Shown: positions 17,394 through 28,550 of the stretch, one piece after another
How the letters are laid out: each line of letters starts with the position of its first letter
Numbering within the stretch: position 1 is the first letter of the stretch
Assembly: GCA_001931535.1 (NCBI GenBank)
Contig: CP016211.1
Location: forward strand, 11,950,377-12,014,376
From: Minicystis rosea
GTDB taxonomy: Bacteria; Myxococcota_A; Polyangia; Polyangiales; Polyangiaceae
DNA length: 64,000 nt
Direction of reading: 5' to 3'
The notes under the pieces: model-generated
Database searches by the model: none
Seen by the model: the letters and a program-made list of their open reading frames with translations, nothing else
What the model was told of the DNA's origin: nothing
Position numbers and translations under genes: made by a program

Positions 17394-18833
17394 TTGAAAG
17401 AAGCGCCGGTCAAGAGGGGCGATGTCCTCGCCGGGAAGTACCGTGTCGAGTCCGTGCTCGGCGTGGGTGGCATGGGCGTCGTCATCGCGGTCACGCACCT
17501 CGAGCTGCTCGAGACGCGCGCGATCAAGCTCATGCTGCCCGAAGCGATGGAGAGCGCCGAGTCCGTCGAGCGCTTCCTCCGCGAAGGGCGCGCGGCCTCG
17601 CGCCTGCAAAGCGAGCACGTCGCGCGCGTCCACGATGTCGGCCGCCTCGACGGCGGCGCTCCCTACATGGTCATGGAGTACCTCGCGGGGATGGACCTGC
17701 GCGCGGTCCTCAGGCAGCGCGGTCGCATCCCCGCCTCCGAGGCTGCCCTCTACGCGCTCCAAGCCTGCGAGGCCCTCGCGGAGGCGCATGCCCGCGGGAT
17801 CGTCCACCGCGATCTCAAGCCCGCGAACCTCTTCCTCACGAGCCGTCGCGACGGATCACCGTGCATCAAGGTCCTCGATTTCGGCATCTCCAAGGTGCGC
17901 AGCGAGAGCGATCCGGAGATGACCACCACCCAAGCGGTGCTCGGATCGCCGACGTACATGTCACCCGAGCAAATGCGATCCGCGCGCAGCGTCGACGGGC
18001 GCACGGACGTGTGGTCGCTCGGGGTGATCTTGTATCGGCTCGTGACCGCGCAGCCGCCGTTCCTCGCGGAGAACATCACCGAGCTCGTCGCGCTCGTCCT
18101 CTCCAGCACGCCCGAGCCGCCTTCGGAGCTCGCGGCCGACGTGCCGGACGGCTTCGATGACGTGGTGCTTCGTTGCTTGGAGCGCGATCGCGAGAAGCGC
18201 TGGCAGAGCGTCGGTGATCTCGCCGCCGCGCTCGCGCCCTTCGTGCCCGAGGAGTCGCGCCGCTCGGTCGATCGCATCTCGCGCTTGCTCTCGGGTGCAG
18301 GCGCGATCCGCAGCGTGCCTCCACCGCGCGGACCCAAGAGCGGCCCGCCGCGCGCTTCGACGGGATCGCATCCCGCATGGGCGAGCACACCGCTCGGCGG
18401 CGAGAGCATCTCGATGCGTCGCTGGACGTTCGTGGCGCTGGCCGCGATCGCCGCGGGCCTCGCCGTCGCGGGGATGGTGGCGCTGGTGATCTCCGTGCGC
18501 CTCGGGCGACACCACACCGCGGCGCATGAAGCGCCGCGCGCGAGCGGGCCCGTCCCTGTTGCGGCGAGCCCCGTGGAAGCTCGAGCTCCCATCGTGGAGC
18601 CTTTCCGCACTCCGCTGTTACCACCCTCGGTGCCCGAGACGGCGCCCGTCGGCAGCGAGACACCCACTGCGCCCGCGCGCGAGCAAGAACGACGCTCGCC
18701 TCCGCCGCAGCCACGCGCACCCCCGATTCGCGGCCGATCTCCGGCGCGCGCGCCGAGCGCGGATCCGCCCTCTCCACCGGTTCCGCCGCCTTCTTCCACC
18801 GCGCCTCATCGCATGTTCGGCATCGACTTCTGA
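17394..18833 (+). CDS. Ser/Thr protein kinase with C-terminal membrane segment
   Basis: A kinase of about 479 residues if translation starts at the TTG at 17394; an ATG at 17380 is in another frame and an in-frame upstream GTG would add residues without kinase likeness, so the start is uncertain. Motifs are GVGGMGVV (23-30), K45, HRDLKPAN (138-145), DFG (162-164) and YMSPEQ. One hydrophobic span near 344-366 (RWTFVALAAIAAGLAVAGMV) is followed by a Pro/Ala-rich tail ending in HRMFGIDF. It is a tandem paralogue of the kinase that follows (shared GDVLAGKYRVE-type opening and SPEQ-RSAR segment). A cytosolic catalytic domain and membrane anchor are inferred. Confidence 0.9.
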   Translation: MKEAPVKRGDVLAGKYRVESVLGVGGMGVVIAVTHLELLETRAIKLMLPEAMESAESVERFLREGRAASRLQSEHVARVHDVGRLDGGAPYMVMEYLAGMDLRAVLRQRGRIPASEAALYALQACEALAEAHARGIVHRDLKPANLFLTSRRDGSPCIKVLDFGISKVRSESDPEMTTTQAVLGSPTYMSPEQMRSARSVDGRTDVWSLGVILYRLVTAQPPFLAENITELVALVLSSTPEPPSELAADVPDGFDDVVLRCLERDREKRWQSVGDLAAALAPFVPEESRRSVDRISRLLSGAGAIRSVPPPRGPKSGPPRASTGSHPAWASTPLGGESISMRRWTFVALAAIAAGLAVAGMVALVISVRLGRHHTAAHEAPRASGPVPVAASPVEARAPIVEPFRTPLLPPSVPETAPVGSETPTAPAREQERRSPPPQPRAPPIRGRSPARAPSADPPSPPVPPPSSTAPHRMFGIDF

Positions 18834-18980
18834 GCTGCGTCCTTGCTTCGCATCACGCCTCGCTCACCCATTCCGTTCCGGCGCTGCCACGCTGCGCGCG
18901 TCTTCGTCGGACGCGTGTCATCGTCGTGAGCCGCGCGCGACCCTTCGTGCCGCGCATGAGGCCGGCGTAGAATCGAAGCG

Positions 18981-19988
18981 ATGAGCGGCGGTTCCGAGGC
19001 GGTGCATCCCGGAGACATCCTGGCCGGGAAATACCGTGTCGAGCGCATCCTCGGCCGCGGTGGGATGGGCATGGTCGTGCAGGCCGTGGCCCTCGTCGGC
19101 GGCGAGCTCTGCGCGGTCAAGCTCCTCACGCCGGCGGCGCTCCGTCATCCCACGGCGCGCGAGCGCTTCCTTCGCGAGGCGCGCGCCACCGCGAACCTGC
19201 GCAGCGAGCATGTCGTGCGCGTGCTCGACGTCGGCTCGCTCGACACCGGCGCGCCCTACATGGCCATGGAGCTGCTCCGTGGTGACGATCTCTCCTCCAT
19301 CCTCAAGCAGCGCGGCGCGCTGCCCGCGCACGAGGCCACGCGCTACGTGAGCGACGCGTGCCGCGCTCTGCGAGAGGCGCACGACAGCGGCGTCATCCAC
19401 CGCGATCTCAAGCCGAAGAACCTCTTCCTCGCGCAGCGTGACGACGGCAGCCGCGTCCTCAAGGTCATCGACTTCGGCCTCGCCAAAGCTCTCGCGCCGC
19501 AGTCGACCGACGCCGAGCTCACCGTCACGCGCGCGGTGCTCGGCTCGCCTTCGTACATGTCTCCCGAGCAGATCCGATCCGCGCGCCACGTCGACGCGCG
19601 CAGTGATGTGTGGTCCCTAGGTGTCGTCCTCTATTGTCTCGTGACGGGGCGGCTTCCGTTTCACAGCCCGAATCCAGGCGAGATCGTGGCCCTCGTGGTG
19701 CGCGCTGCGCCCGCGCCGCCTTCGCAGCTTCGCCCCGGTCTCCCGCTCGCGCTCGACGGCGTGATCCTCCGGTGTCTCGAGAAGGATCCGACGCGTCGAT
19801 ATCAGAGCATGGCCGAGCTCGCCGCGGCGCTCGCGCCCTTCGCGCCACCGTTGCCGCACGCCGCGCGGCCTGTCGTCGATGTCGCGCAGGTGACCGCACC
19901 ACGACGACATCGGGTGGGGCTCGTCATCCTTGGTATTACATGCATCATCTTCGCGATCGTGACTGCGCTCGTCGCGATTCTCCGATGA
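18981..19988 (+). CDS. Ser/Thr protein kinase, tail-anchored
   Basis: A 335-residue kinase with GRGGMGMV (25-32), K47, HRDLKPKN (140-147), DFG (164-166) and YMSPEQ. A single hydrophobic span forms the very C-terminus (about 312-333, VGLVILGITCIIFAIVTALV), leaving only a few residues beyond, so it is a tail-anchored kinase without an external sensor. Sequence blocks shared with the preceding gene (LAGKYRVE, FLREARA versus FLREGRA, SPEQIRSAR versus SPEQMRSAR) mark the two as a tandem duplication. The gene is followed by an intrinsic terminator at 20045-20078. Confidence 0.93.
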   Translation: MSGGSEAVHPGDILAGKYRVERILGRGGMGMVVQAVALVGGELCAVKLLTPAALRHPTARERFLREARATANLRSEHVVRVLDVGSLDTGAPYMAMELLRGDDLSSILKQRGALPAHEATRYVSDACRALREAHDSGVIHRDLKPKNLFLAQRDDGSRVLKVIDFGLAKALAPQSTDAELTVTRAVLGSPSYMSPEQIRSARHVDARSDVWSLGVVLYCLVTGRLPFHSPNPGEIVALVVRAAPAPPSQLRPGLPLALDGVILRCLEKDPTRRYQSMAELAAALAPFAPPLPHAARPVVDVAQVTAPRRHRVGLVILGITCIIFAIVTALVAILR

Positions 19989-20044
19989 GCGATACGTCAC
20001 ACAGCGTGGGATACGGGGGCGAAATCATCATCGATTGCCGCGGG

Positions 20045-20078
20045 GCGTAGCCAGCGCCGCGTCGCTACGCTATTTTTT
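20045..20078 (+). terminator. Intrinsic terminator downstream of the kinase pair
   Basis: Perfect 7-bp stem GCGTAGC (20045-20051) and GCTACGC (20064-20070) with a 12-base GC-rich loop, followed directly by TATTTTTT. Stem plus T-tract on the plus strand is the textbook form of a Rho-independent terminator and is the clearest one in the window. It ends the transcript of the kinase at 18981-19988. Confidence 0.8.
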
Positions 20079-20184
20079 CGATCGTGTCCGGAACTGGTCG
20101 CGTCGCTGCGTGTCCCGCCCTCGGGGCTCGGCGCATCGCGACGGGCGCGTCCGGGCTGGTCGACAAGGAAAGCGATCCGACCTG

Positions 20185-20925
20185 ATGAAAGACACCTCCG
20201 ACTCGAACAAGCGCAACGACGACTCCAGCCTCTTCTCTCTCGCAGCGCTCAAGCACAAGGAGGCAGAGGCCGCGAAGCCGAAGAAGACGGAGGACTCCGG
20301 GCTCATCGATCTCAAGGCTCTCGCCGCGATGGAACGCAGCGCGGAAAGGCCGCCGTCGAATGGCCTCGAGGTCGCGTCCGTGGTGGCGCCCTCCGACATC
20401 TTCGGGGGCACGCCGGGCCTGCCCATCATTGCTCCTCCGCCTGCAGCCGCAGTGGCCGCGCCTCCTCCGGACGTCCCGATGGCGACGCCGAAGAAGGCCG
20501 GCTCGAGCACGCCTCTCATCATCGGTGGTGGTGTCGTCGCCGTCGCCGTCGCCGTCGGTGTCTTCATGCTCACGCGCGGCGGTCCTTCCGCAGCGGGGAC
20601 GACGCCCGAGTCCGCAGCAGCGACGGCCGTCGCGACGGCGACGGCGAAGGCGCCCGATCCCGCCGCACCGGAAGAGCCGAAGGTCGCTGCCGTCACGCCC
20701 GGCCAGCGCCCCGCGCCCGGCGCCACCGCGACGCCCACCGCTGCTGCGCCCGAGAAGCCGGCGCCCGCGCCCGAGAAGCCGGCGCCCGTCGCCAAGGTCT
20801 CCGGCCCGCTGCCCAAGGCCGCGCCCAAGCCTGCTGCCGAAAAGCCCGCGGCCGCGCCCGCGCCGCCGAAGGATGCTTGTGATCTCGCGTGCCAGATGGC
20901 GCGCGCCGTCAACAAGAAGAAGTGA
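20185..20925 (+). CDS. Single-pass membrane protein with Ala/Pro-rich periplasmic region
   Basis: A 246-residue protein from the ATG at 20185; codons upstream in the same frame run through the terminator region and were excluded. Near the N-terminus are two short motifs, DDSSLFSLAAL and EDSGLIDLKAL, a repeated acidic-Ser-hydrophobic pattern found in some myxobacterial regulatory and motility proteins. A Pro/Ala linker leads to a hydrophobic span near residues 115-133 (LIIGGGVVAVAVAVGVFML). The rest is Ala/Pro/Lys-rich and ends with a small segment DACDLACQMARAVNKKK carrying two cysteines. The twin short motifs may be docking sites for a cytosolic partner; the function is unknown. Confidence 0.65.
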   Translation: MKDTSDSNKRNDDSSLFSLAALKHKEAEAAKPKKTEDSGLIDLKALAAMERSAERPPSNGLEVASVVAPSDIFGGTPGLPIIAPPPAAAVAAPPPDVPMATPKKAGSSTPLIIGGGVVAVAVAVGVFMLTRGGPSAAGTTPESAAATAVATATAKAPDPAAPEEPKVAAVTPGQRPAPGATATPTAAAPEKPAPAPEKPAPVAKVSGPLPKAAPKPAAEKPAAAPAPPKDACDLACQMARAVNKKK

Positions 20926-20952
20926 CCCGACTGCGAAGCTCGCGGCCGAGCA

Positions 20953-22104
20953 TCATCGATGCTCGGTCACGAGCCGGCCAAGCGCGTCGAGGAGCGCAGG
21001 CTGCAAAGCCAGCACTTCACTCATCTCCTCGGCGACGAGCTTTCGCACGGCCGTCATCACTGCATCTCCTTCCAACACCTCATTGCGCTGGCCACCGATC
21101 GAGAGCGACGGTCCGCGCACATCCACGATCGCCACGAGCCCCTCTCCCAAGCGCGCAGGGATCGCGTCGCCCAGCGCCTCCGTGAGGCCGGTCTTCTTGC
21201 GGGCGCGCGCGATCGCCCGCGAAAGCCCGCGATAGAGGCCTTCGACATGAGATCCGGTATGGATCTCCCGCTGGTTGGCGAAGGTCCGGAGACGGGCACC
21301 ACGCGTTCGCGACCATTGCAGTGCAATATCGATCGTCATGCTGCCGCGGATGCCGTGCAACCTGATCGGTGACGGCGCGAGCCCCGCCTGACCTTCGGTG
21401 AGGCGCTCGATCCACTCGCCGATGCCGCCCCTGGGAAGCGTTTCGCGCGTGCCGCGCTGCTCGTCGACGAATTCGATCCGCAGGCCCGGATTCAGGAAGG
21501 CGACCGTGCGAAGCATCTCTCCAATGCGGCGCCGCTCGAAGACGGCGCTGCCGAAGATCGTGGGATCCGGGTGCAGCGTGACGCGTGTGCCCGTGCCCGT
21601 GGCCGGCCCGAGGCACGCGACAGGCGCGGTGGGCCACCCGCGGCGATAGCTCTGCTGATGGCGCTGCCCCGCGCGGCGCACCTCCACGACCACGGTCTCG
21701 CAGAGCGCGCTCACGGCCGCGAGCCCGACGCCATGAAAGCCATCGATGAAAAGGCACGAGCGCCGCAGGCGGCGTGCCCCCCACCCGCTCACGATCTGCT
21801 CCAAGAGCGGTATTCGCTGACCCTCGACCTCCACCGACTCCACCGAAATGCCGCGGCCATCGTCTTCCACCGTGAGCGCGCCATGCCGGTGAAGGGTGAC
21901 CGCCGTCCACGCGGCATGTCCAGCAACGTGCTCCGCGAGCGCATTCTCGATGATCACCCAGACCATGCGGTGCAGCCCATCCGCGTCCGTGTCCCCGAAG
22001 TACATCCTTGGTCGCAGGCGCACCGCTTCTCGCATGCCGAGCACGCGAATGCTCTCGCACGTATACACCGCCGGCTCTGCCGGCCGAGCGTCGTCCGTCG
22101 TCAT
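20953..22104 (-). CDS. Stand-alone GyrB-like GHKL ATPase/transducer protein, catalytic residues altered
   Basis: A 383-residue protein matching only the N-terminal 43-kDa part of GyrB/ParE: ATP-binding GHKL fold plus transducer. Recognisable blocks are VRLRPRMYFGDT (28-39), IIENALAEHVAGH (51-63), VEDDGRGI (79-86) and DGFHGVGLAAVSAL (121-134). Toprim and C-terminal domains are absent. By eye alignment the Mg-binding Asn is kept (N54), but the catalytic Glu of GyrB (E42 in E. coli) is Val 50, and the transducer QTK lysine region reads GQRNEV. It may therefore bind ATP without efficient hydrolysis. It could modulate a type II topoisomerase or be an unrelated clamp; no partner gene is adjacent. 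Confidence 0.82.
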   Translation of the reverse strand: MTTDDARPAEPAVYTCESIRVLGMREAVRLRPRMYFGDTDADGLHRMVWVIIENALAEHVAGHAAWTAVTLHRHGALTVEDDGRGISVESVEVEGQRIPLLEQIVSGWGARRLRRSCLFIDGFHGVGLAAVSALCETVVVEVRRAGQRHQQSYRRGWPTAPVACLGPATGTGTRVTLHPDPTIFGSAVFERRRIGEMLRTVAFLNPGLRIEFVDEQRGTRETLPRGGIGEWIERLTEGQAGLAPSPIRLHGIRGSMTIDIALQWSRTRGARLRTFANQREIHTGSHVEGLYRGLSRAIARARKKTGLTEALGDAIPARLGEGLVAIVDVRGPSLSIGGQRNEVLEGDAVMTAVRKLVAEEMSEVLALQPALLDALGRLVTEHR

Positions 22105-22491
22105 GTCGTTTTCCTCCCGGAGCCCATGGCGGACAAGGCCCTTTCACGGGCGCCCTCCGCGTCGTCGACTCCGAAGCTCAACCTACCATGATTCGATATT
22201 TGGATCACCTTTGTCGACGTGATTCGTCCTGTTTTCGAGGCCGAACGACGCAACGGAAGGCCCCCCGAGAGGAGCCGCCGGCCACGTCGGGCGAGCATGC
22301 TTTACGTGCTCGTGGTGGGCTGCTACCCGAGGTCGATTCCAGCCGAATTGTCCCGGGGCCGCGTGACGTTCATCGCAAACCTCTCGCGTCATGTCGCGTG
22401 CCAGCAGCGCGAGGGGGAAGCTGGGCCTCCCTGTCCTCGCGCGGCGCGCTTCGCCAAGCCGCCGGCCGGATGGGCTGTTAGCATCGGCGTC
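22105..22491. other. Intergenic stretch between divergent genes
   Basis: About 0.39 kb between the GyrB-like gene (minus) and the expansin gene (plus). The expansin frame stays open upstream to 22219 but lacks any signal peptide or conserved sequence there, so this part is treated as non-coding. A locally AT-richer patch near 22190-22215 could hold promoter elements, but I could not define boxes. Confidence 0.5.
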
Positions 22492-23199
22492 ATGCGGCGC
22501 ACCTCGACGACGATCCTCGCAGCGGCCATGACGACGCTCCTCGCCGGGGCCTGCGGCTCGGCCTCCGGCACGGGCGGGCCGGGCCCGACCTGCGAGACGA
22601 CCCCCACTTCGCACACCGGCGACGGCACCTTCTACGACGCCGACGGCTCCGGCAATTGCAGCTTCGATCCGACCGGCGATCTCATGGTCGCGGCCATGAA
22701 CCACACCGATTATGCGGACTCCGCGGTGTGCGGCGCCTGCGCCCACATCAAAGGCCCGAGCGGCGAGGTGACGGTGCGCATCGTCGACCAATGCCCCGAG
22801 TGCCAACCGGGCGACATCGATCTCAGCCCCCAGGCTTTCGAGAAGCTCGCCGACAAGTCGCTCGGCCGCATCAAGATCGATTGGACCTACGTGCCCTGCG
22901 GGGTGGACGGGAACATCGTCTATCACTTCAAGGAAGGGTCGAATCAGTGGTGGACGGCGGTGCAGATCCGCAATGCCACCAATGCCATCGCCACGCTGGA
23001 GGTGCAGAAGGACGGGCAGTGGGTGAAGGTGAATCGCGTCGACTACAATTACTTCGTCGACGAGGCGGGGATGGGCACGGGGCCGTATTCGTTCCGCGTG
23101 ACGGACGTGAACGGTGCGGTGCTCACCGACATGGGCGTTCCGTTCGTGGAAGCGGGTGACTCGGAGGGCGCGGGGCAGTTCCCGGCCTGCGGGCCGTAA
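22492..23199 (+). CDS. Bacterial expansin-like protein (EXLX family)
   Basis: A 235-residue secreted protein. The start at 22492 gives a leader with lipobox-like LAGAC (Cys 21). Domain 1 (about 40-135) is a six-stranded double-psi beta-barrel with TFYDADGSGNCSF, AAMNHTDY and VRIVDQCPECQPGDIDLS; D110 matches the essential Asp of Bacillus EXLX1. Domain 2 (about 136-235) resembles the cellulose-binding CBM63 module, with exposed W153, W154 and Y186 as candidate binding aromatics. Expansins loosen cellulose-containing walls without hydrolysis and occur in some myxobacteria and plant-associated bacteria. A lipid anchor would be unusual for the family; the Cys may instead lie within a normal signal peptide. 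Confidence 0.9.
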   Translation: MRRTSTTILAAAMTTLLAGACGSASGTGGPGPTCETTPTSHTGDGTFYDADGSGNCSFDPTGDLMVAAMNHTDYADSAVCGACAHIKGPSGEVTVRIVDQCPECQPGDIDLSPQAFEKLADKSLGRIKIDWTYVPCGVDGNIVYHFKEGSNQWWTAVQIRNATNAIATLEVQKDGQWVKVNRVDYNYFVDEAGMGTGPYSFRVTDVNGAVLTDMGVPFVEAGDSEGAGQFPACGP

Positions 23200-23210
23200 A
23201 CACGCCGACG

Positions 23211-24035
23211 CTAGGGTGCCTGGTAGAGGCAGCAATGGTTGGGCGCGTACCCGACGGCGGCATCCCCGACATCGAGGAGCTCCACCACGGCCTCGACCGA
23301 AGGGGCGTGAGGGTCGTTCGTGGCGAAGCCGAAGTCGCCATAACCGATGGTGAGGCACGAGCGAGGGCCGTACTCCTGGTAACCTTCGAGGCAAGGCCAG
23401 GCGCATGACTCTCCACATCCACCGGAGACGATGCTCCAGGGCGGAGGGACGGAGATGGCGAGCAGGCGCCCGGTGTCGCTGCCAATCAAGTATTGACCAT
23501 CTTTCGAGCGCGTCCCGATGGCGACACCGAAGGTGGTGCGCATGCCGGAGCCATTGTCGGGGCAGGCCTCGAGACAAGCCTCGTCGGGGGCCGTGAGCGC
23601 TGGCAGGACGATCTTCATGGGATAGTCCGCCGGATCGTGGGAGAGGAGGATTGCCGTCGGGGGATCTTGTTGGAACAGGTCGAATCCGTTGCAGGTCCCG
23701 ATGGGGATGTTGTCCGGATTCGATAGATCCAGCACCGAGGCGGCAACCTTCGGGGGCGGGCGCAGCTTGTCTTCCGAGCAGCACGTCGCAGAGATGCCGG
23801 CGTCGGGTGACGCGATGCACGTTTGTGGCTCCGACCATCCCGGGGCCCCGCCCGTCGAGGCGGAGGTGGTCGTGCCCGCGGATGCGGTGCTCGACGACGA
23901 GGATGCGCCGCCGGTCGATGCGTGAGTATCGATGGGAGCGTCGCGATGACACGCACTCAGACTGGATGCGAGGAGAGCCGTCGCCGCTGCGAACAGGCCA
24001 TGAAAGGATCGGATTCGTCGAGATAAGTTAGGCAT
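23211..24035 (-). CDS. Cys-containing lipoprotein of unknown function
   Basis: A 274-residue protein. The start at 24035 was chosen over longer in-frame options because it gives a signal peptide with lipobox LSAC near residue 29. A Ser/Thr/Gly linker follows, then a globular part with several cysteine pairs (TCCSED, CLEACPDNGSG, GGCGESCAWPC) and the terminal NHCCLYQAP. The middle (RTTFGVAIGTRSKDGQYLIGSD) has the feel of a beta-propeller blade but no repeat is evident. It is convergent with the expansin gene (11 bases between the stops). The function is unknown; surface location is inferred. Confidence 0.72.
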   Translation of the reverse strand: MPNLSRRIRSFHGLFAAATALLASSLSACHRDAPIDTHASTGGASSSSSTASAGTTTSASTGGAPGWSEPQTCIASPDAGISATCCSEDKLRPPPKVAASVLDLSNPDNIPIGTCNGFDLFQQDPPTAILLSHDPADYPMKIVLPALTAPDEACLEACPDNGSGMRTTFGVAIGTRSKDGQYLIGSDTGRLLAISVPPPWSIVSGGCGESCAWPCLEGYQEYGPRSCLTIGYGDFGFATNDPHAPSVEAVVELLDVGDAAVGYAPNHCCLYQAP

Positions 24036-24088
24036 GCTCCCCTTTACGCATGTCTGCGTTTGTGGAGCAATACGAACGGGCCGGCGCT

Positions 24089-24703
24089 CTACGCCCTTCG
24101 CCGGCAGGCGGTGAACACCACTTCGATGGCGGCGTCCAAAACGCGGGCGTCCGTCTCCATGCCTTGCCAGCAGAGGACGAAGCGTTTGCCGTGCGCGCAC
24201 AGCTCCACGAAGCTCCGCGGGAAGCACAAGACCACTTGCGCGAGGCGGCGGTCGAGCAGGGAGCGGGCCAGATCGGGCTCGTTGGAGAGGAGGGTGAAGG
24301 CGGCGTCGAAGGCCTTGTTGCCCGTGCGGGCTTCGCATAAACCTCGCTCGCTCGAGAAGCGGCGACCGTCGCGACGTTGAATCACCATCACGAACTCGGG
24401 GGCGACGCCGGGTAAGGTGGCTTCGACGCGCGTGCGCGGGCGGGTGGCGGTGCGCTCGACGGTGACGTCGATCTCCACGCCTTGCACGTCACCATGCACG
24501 AGGGATGGGCCGGGCTCGGAGCCGCGACTGGCACGCTCGGCCAGGGAGATGATCTCCATTCTTCGCTCCCGGGCATAACGCGTCCACGCCGCCCCGAGCA
24601 GATGAAGGCGGCGTCGTGAGCTGGCTTCCCAGAGGGCGAATCCGAGCCACACCACCGCCACGGCCACCACGGCGACGAGCGCGGGGACGAGGTGTTGGGA
24701 CAT
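24089..24703 (-). CDS. Membrane-anchored hypothetical protein
   Basis: A 204-residue protein opening with a clear N-terminal transmembrane segment (VPALVAVVAVAVVWLGFAL) without a cleavage site, so a type I or II anchored protein is expected. The remaining part has a hydrophilic helix (ASSRRRLHLLGAAWTRYARER) and a mixed alpha/beta region containing VHGDVQGVEIDVTVER and VVLCFPRSFVELCAHGKRFV. I do not recognise the family; the layout of helix then compact sandwich recalls small DUF3137-like proteins. It lies downstream of the fadN-fadA operon on the same strand but beyond a strong hairpin. Confidence 0.6.
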   Translation of the reverse strand: MSQHLVPALVAVVAVAVVWLGFALWEASSRRRLHLLGAAWTRYARERRMEIISLAERASRGSEPGPSLVHGDVQGVEIDVTVERTATRPRTRVEATLPGVAPEFVMVIQRRDGRRFSSERGLCEARTGNKAFDAAFTLLSNEPDLARSLLDRRLAQVVLCFPRSFVELCAHGKRFVLCWQGMETDARVLDAAIEVVFTACRRRA

Positions 24704-24733
24704 GACAGGGTCCCTGATTGTGAGGTTGGGATT

Positions 24734-24773
24734 GGCGCGGCCCGAGCCCGGGTGAACGGGCCGGGGCCGCGCC
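24734..24773 (-). terminator. GC-rich hairpin after the fadN-fadA operon
   Basis: Perfect 10-bp inverted repeat GGCGCGGCCC (24734-24743) and GGGCCGCGCC (24764-24773) just past the fadA stop. No T-tract follows on the minus strand, so termination efficiency is uncertain, but the position between two same-strand genes fits a terminator. Confidence 0.55.
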
Positions 24774-24782
24774 TCTCTTGGA

Positions 24783-25943
24783 TCAGGCGCGCTCGAACAA
24801 GCCGGCGGCGCCCATGCCGCCTCCGATGCACATGGTCACGATGGCGTAACGTCCACCACGGCGCTTGAGCTCGTACAGCGCGGTCGCCGAGAGCTTCGCG
24901 CCCGTGCAGCCGAGCGGGTGGCCGAGGGCGATGGCGCCGCCGTTGACGTTGAGCTTCTCCTCCGGGATCTCGAGCTGGCGCTGCACGTACACCGCCTGGC
25001 TCGCGAAGGCCTCGTTGACCTCGAAGATGTCGATGTCGCTCATCTTGAGGCCGGTCTTCTGGAGGAGCTTCTTCACCGCGGGGATCGGGCCGATGCCCAT
25101 GATGGCGGGATCGACGCCGGCGGTGGCGAAGGCGCGGAAGTAGCCGAGCGGCTTGATGCCGAGGCTCTTGGCCTTCTCACCGCTCATGAGGAGCGCGGCC
25201 GCCGCGCCGTCGGAGAGCGGCGAGCTGTTGCCGGCCGTGACGCTGCCCTTCGCGGAGAACGCGGGCTTGAGGCCCGAGAGGCCCTCGATCGTGGTGTCCG
25301 CGCGGAGCAGCTCGTCGTTGCGGAACTCCACCTCGACGCGCGTGTTGCCCTTGTAGCGGGTGGCCTTGACCGGGACGATCTCCTCGTCGAACTTGTTCGC
25401 CGCCTTGGCCGCGGCCGCCTTCTGGTGGCTCTTGAGCGCGAAGGCGTCCTGATCGGCGCGCGCGATCGAGAACCGATTGGCCACGTTCTCCGCGGTGATG
25501 CCCATGGGCGTGTAGACCGAGGCCACGCGACGCATCACCTCGGGCGAGGCGCTGATCTTGTTGCCGGTCATGGGGATCATCGTCATCGACTCGACGCCGC
25601 CGGCGATGACGACGTCCGTCGAGCCCATGAGGATGCTGCCCGCGCCGATGGCGATGGCTTGCAAGCCGCTGGAGCAGAAGCGATTGATGATCATCGCCGA
25701 GCTCTCCTGCGGGAGCCCGCCGAGGAGCCCCGCGGGGCGCGCCATGTTGAGGCCCTGCTCGGCCTCGGGCATCGCACAGCCGAGGATCAGATCCTCGACC
25801 AGCTCCGGCTTGACCTGCGGCACGCGGGCGAGGAGACCCGCGATGACCTGACCTGCGAGCTCGTCGGGCCGCGTCTCGGCGAGAGAGCCCTTGAGTGCCC
25901 GACCCACGGCCGAGCGAACCGCATCCACGATCACGACATCCAT
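24783..25943 (-). CDS. fadA: Acetyl-CoA C-acyltransferase (thiolase)
   Basis: A 386-residue thiolase of the degradative class that cleaves 3-ketoacyl-CoA with CoA to acetyl-CoA and a shortened acyl-CoA. The nucleophilic cysteine is C90 (NRFCSSG); the catalytic His sits in GGAIALGHPLGCTGA near residue 345, and the second Cys in TMCIGGGMG near 374. The substrate loop EVNEAFA is also present. The ATG at 25943 lies 9 bases downstream of the fadN-type stop, so the two are co-transcribed and probably form the beta-oxidation pair found in fadN-fadA operons. The gene symbol is given by family and context; the chain-length range is not evident. Confidence 0.93.
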   Translation of the reverse strand: MDVVIVDAVRSAVGRALKGSLAETRPDELAGQVIAGLLARVPQVKPELVEDLILGCAMPEAEQGLNMARPAGLLGGLPQESSAMIINRFCSSGLQAIAIGAGSILMGSTDVVIAGGVESMTMIPMTGNKISASPEVMRRVASVYTPMGITAENVANRFSIARADQDAFALKSHQKAAAAKAANKFDEEIVPVKATRYKGNTRVEVEFRNDELLRADTTIEGLSGLKPAFSAKGSVTAGNSSPLSDGAAAALLMSGEKAKSLGIKPLGYFRAFATAGVDPAIMGIGPIPAVKKLLQKTGLKMSDIDIFEVNEAFASQAVYVQRQLEIPEEKLNVNGGAIALGHPLGCTGAKLSATALYELKRRGGRYAIVTMCIGGGMGAAGLFERA

Positions 25944-25951
25944 GGTCACAC

Positions 25952-28321
<2,370 letters not shown>

Positions 28322-28550
28322 TCAGGACCTCTCGGGTTTCGGGGGGCGCTACTTTTTTCCTCATTGCGCACCGCGCGCAAGCCCGATTCCGAATCTCTCG
28401 CAGAGACGTGGCCTGTCTTTCCGACGAGGATCGGGCCCGCGGGCCAGATTCGCGCCAATCCCCGCAGAAAATGCGCTCTCCCGACCCTCGATTCGGCGAC
28501 GCCCTCACCGCCGTGGGCGGCGAGGGCGTCCGCCTGCGTCGATCACCAGC

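Noticed and set aside
28350..28358. T-run near 28353 as an intrinsic terminator
   Set aside because: There is no stem directly before it on the plus strand, and on the minus strand it lies in the region upstream of the fadN-type gene, where no terminator is expected.
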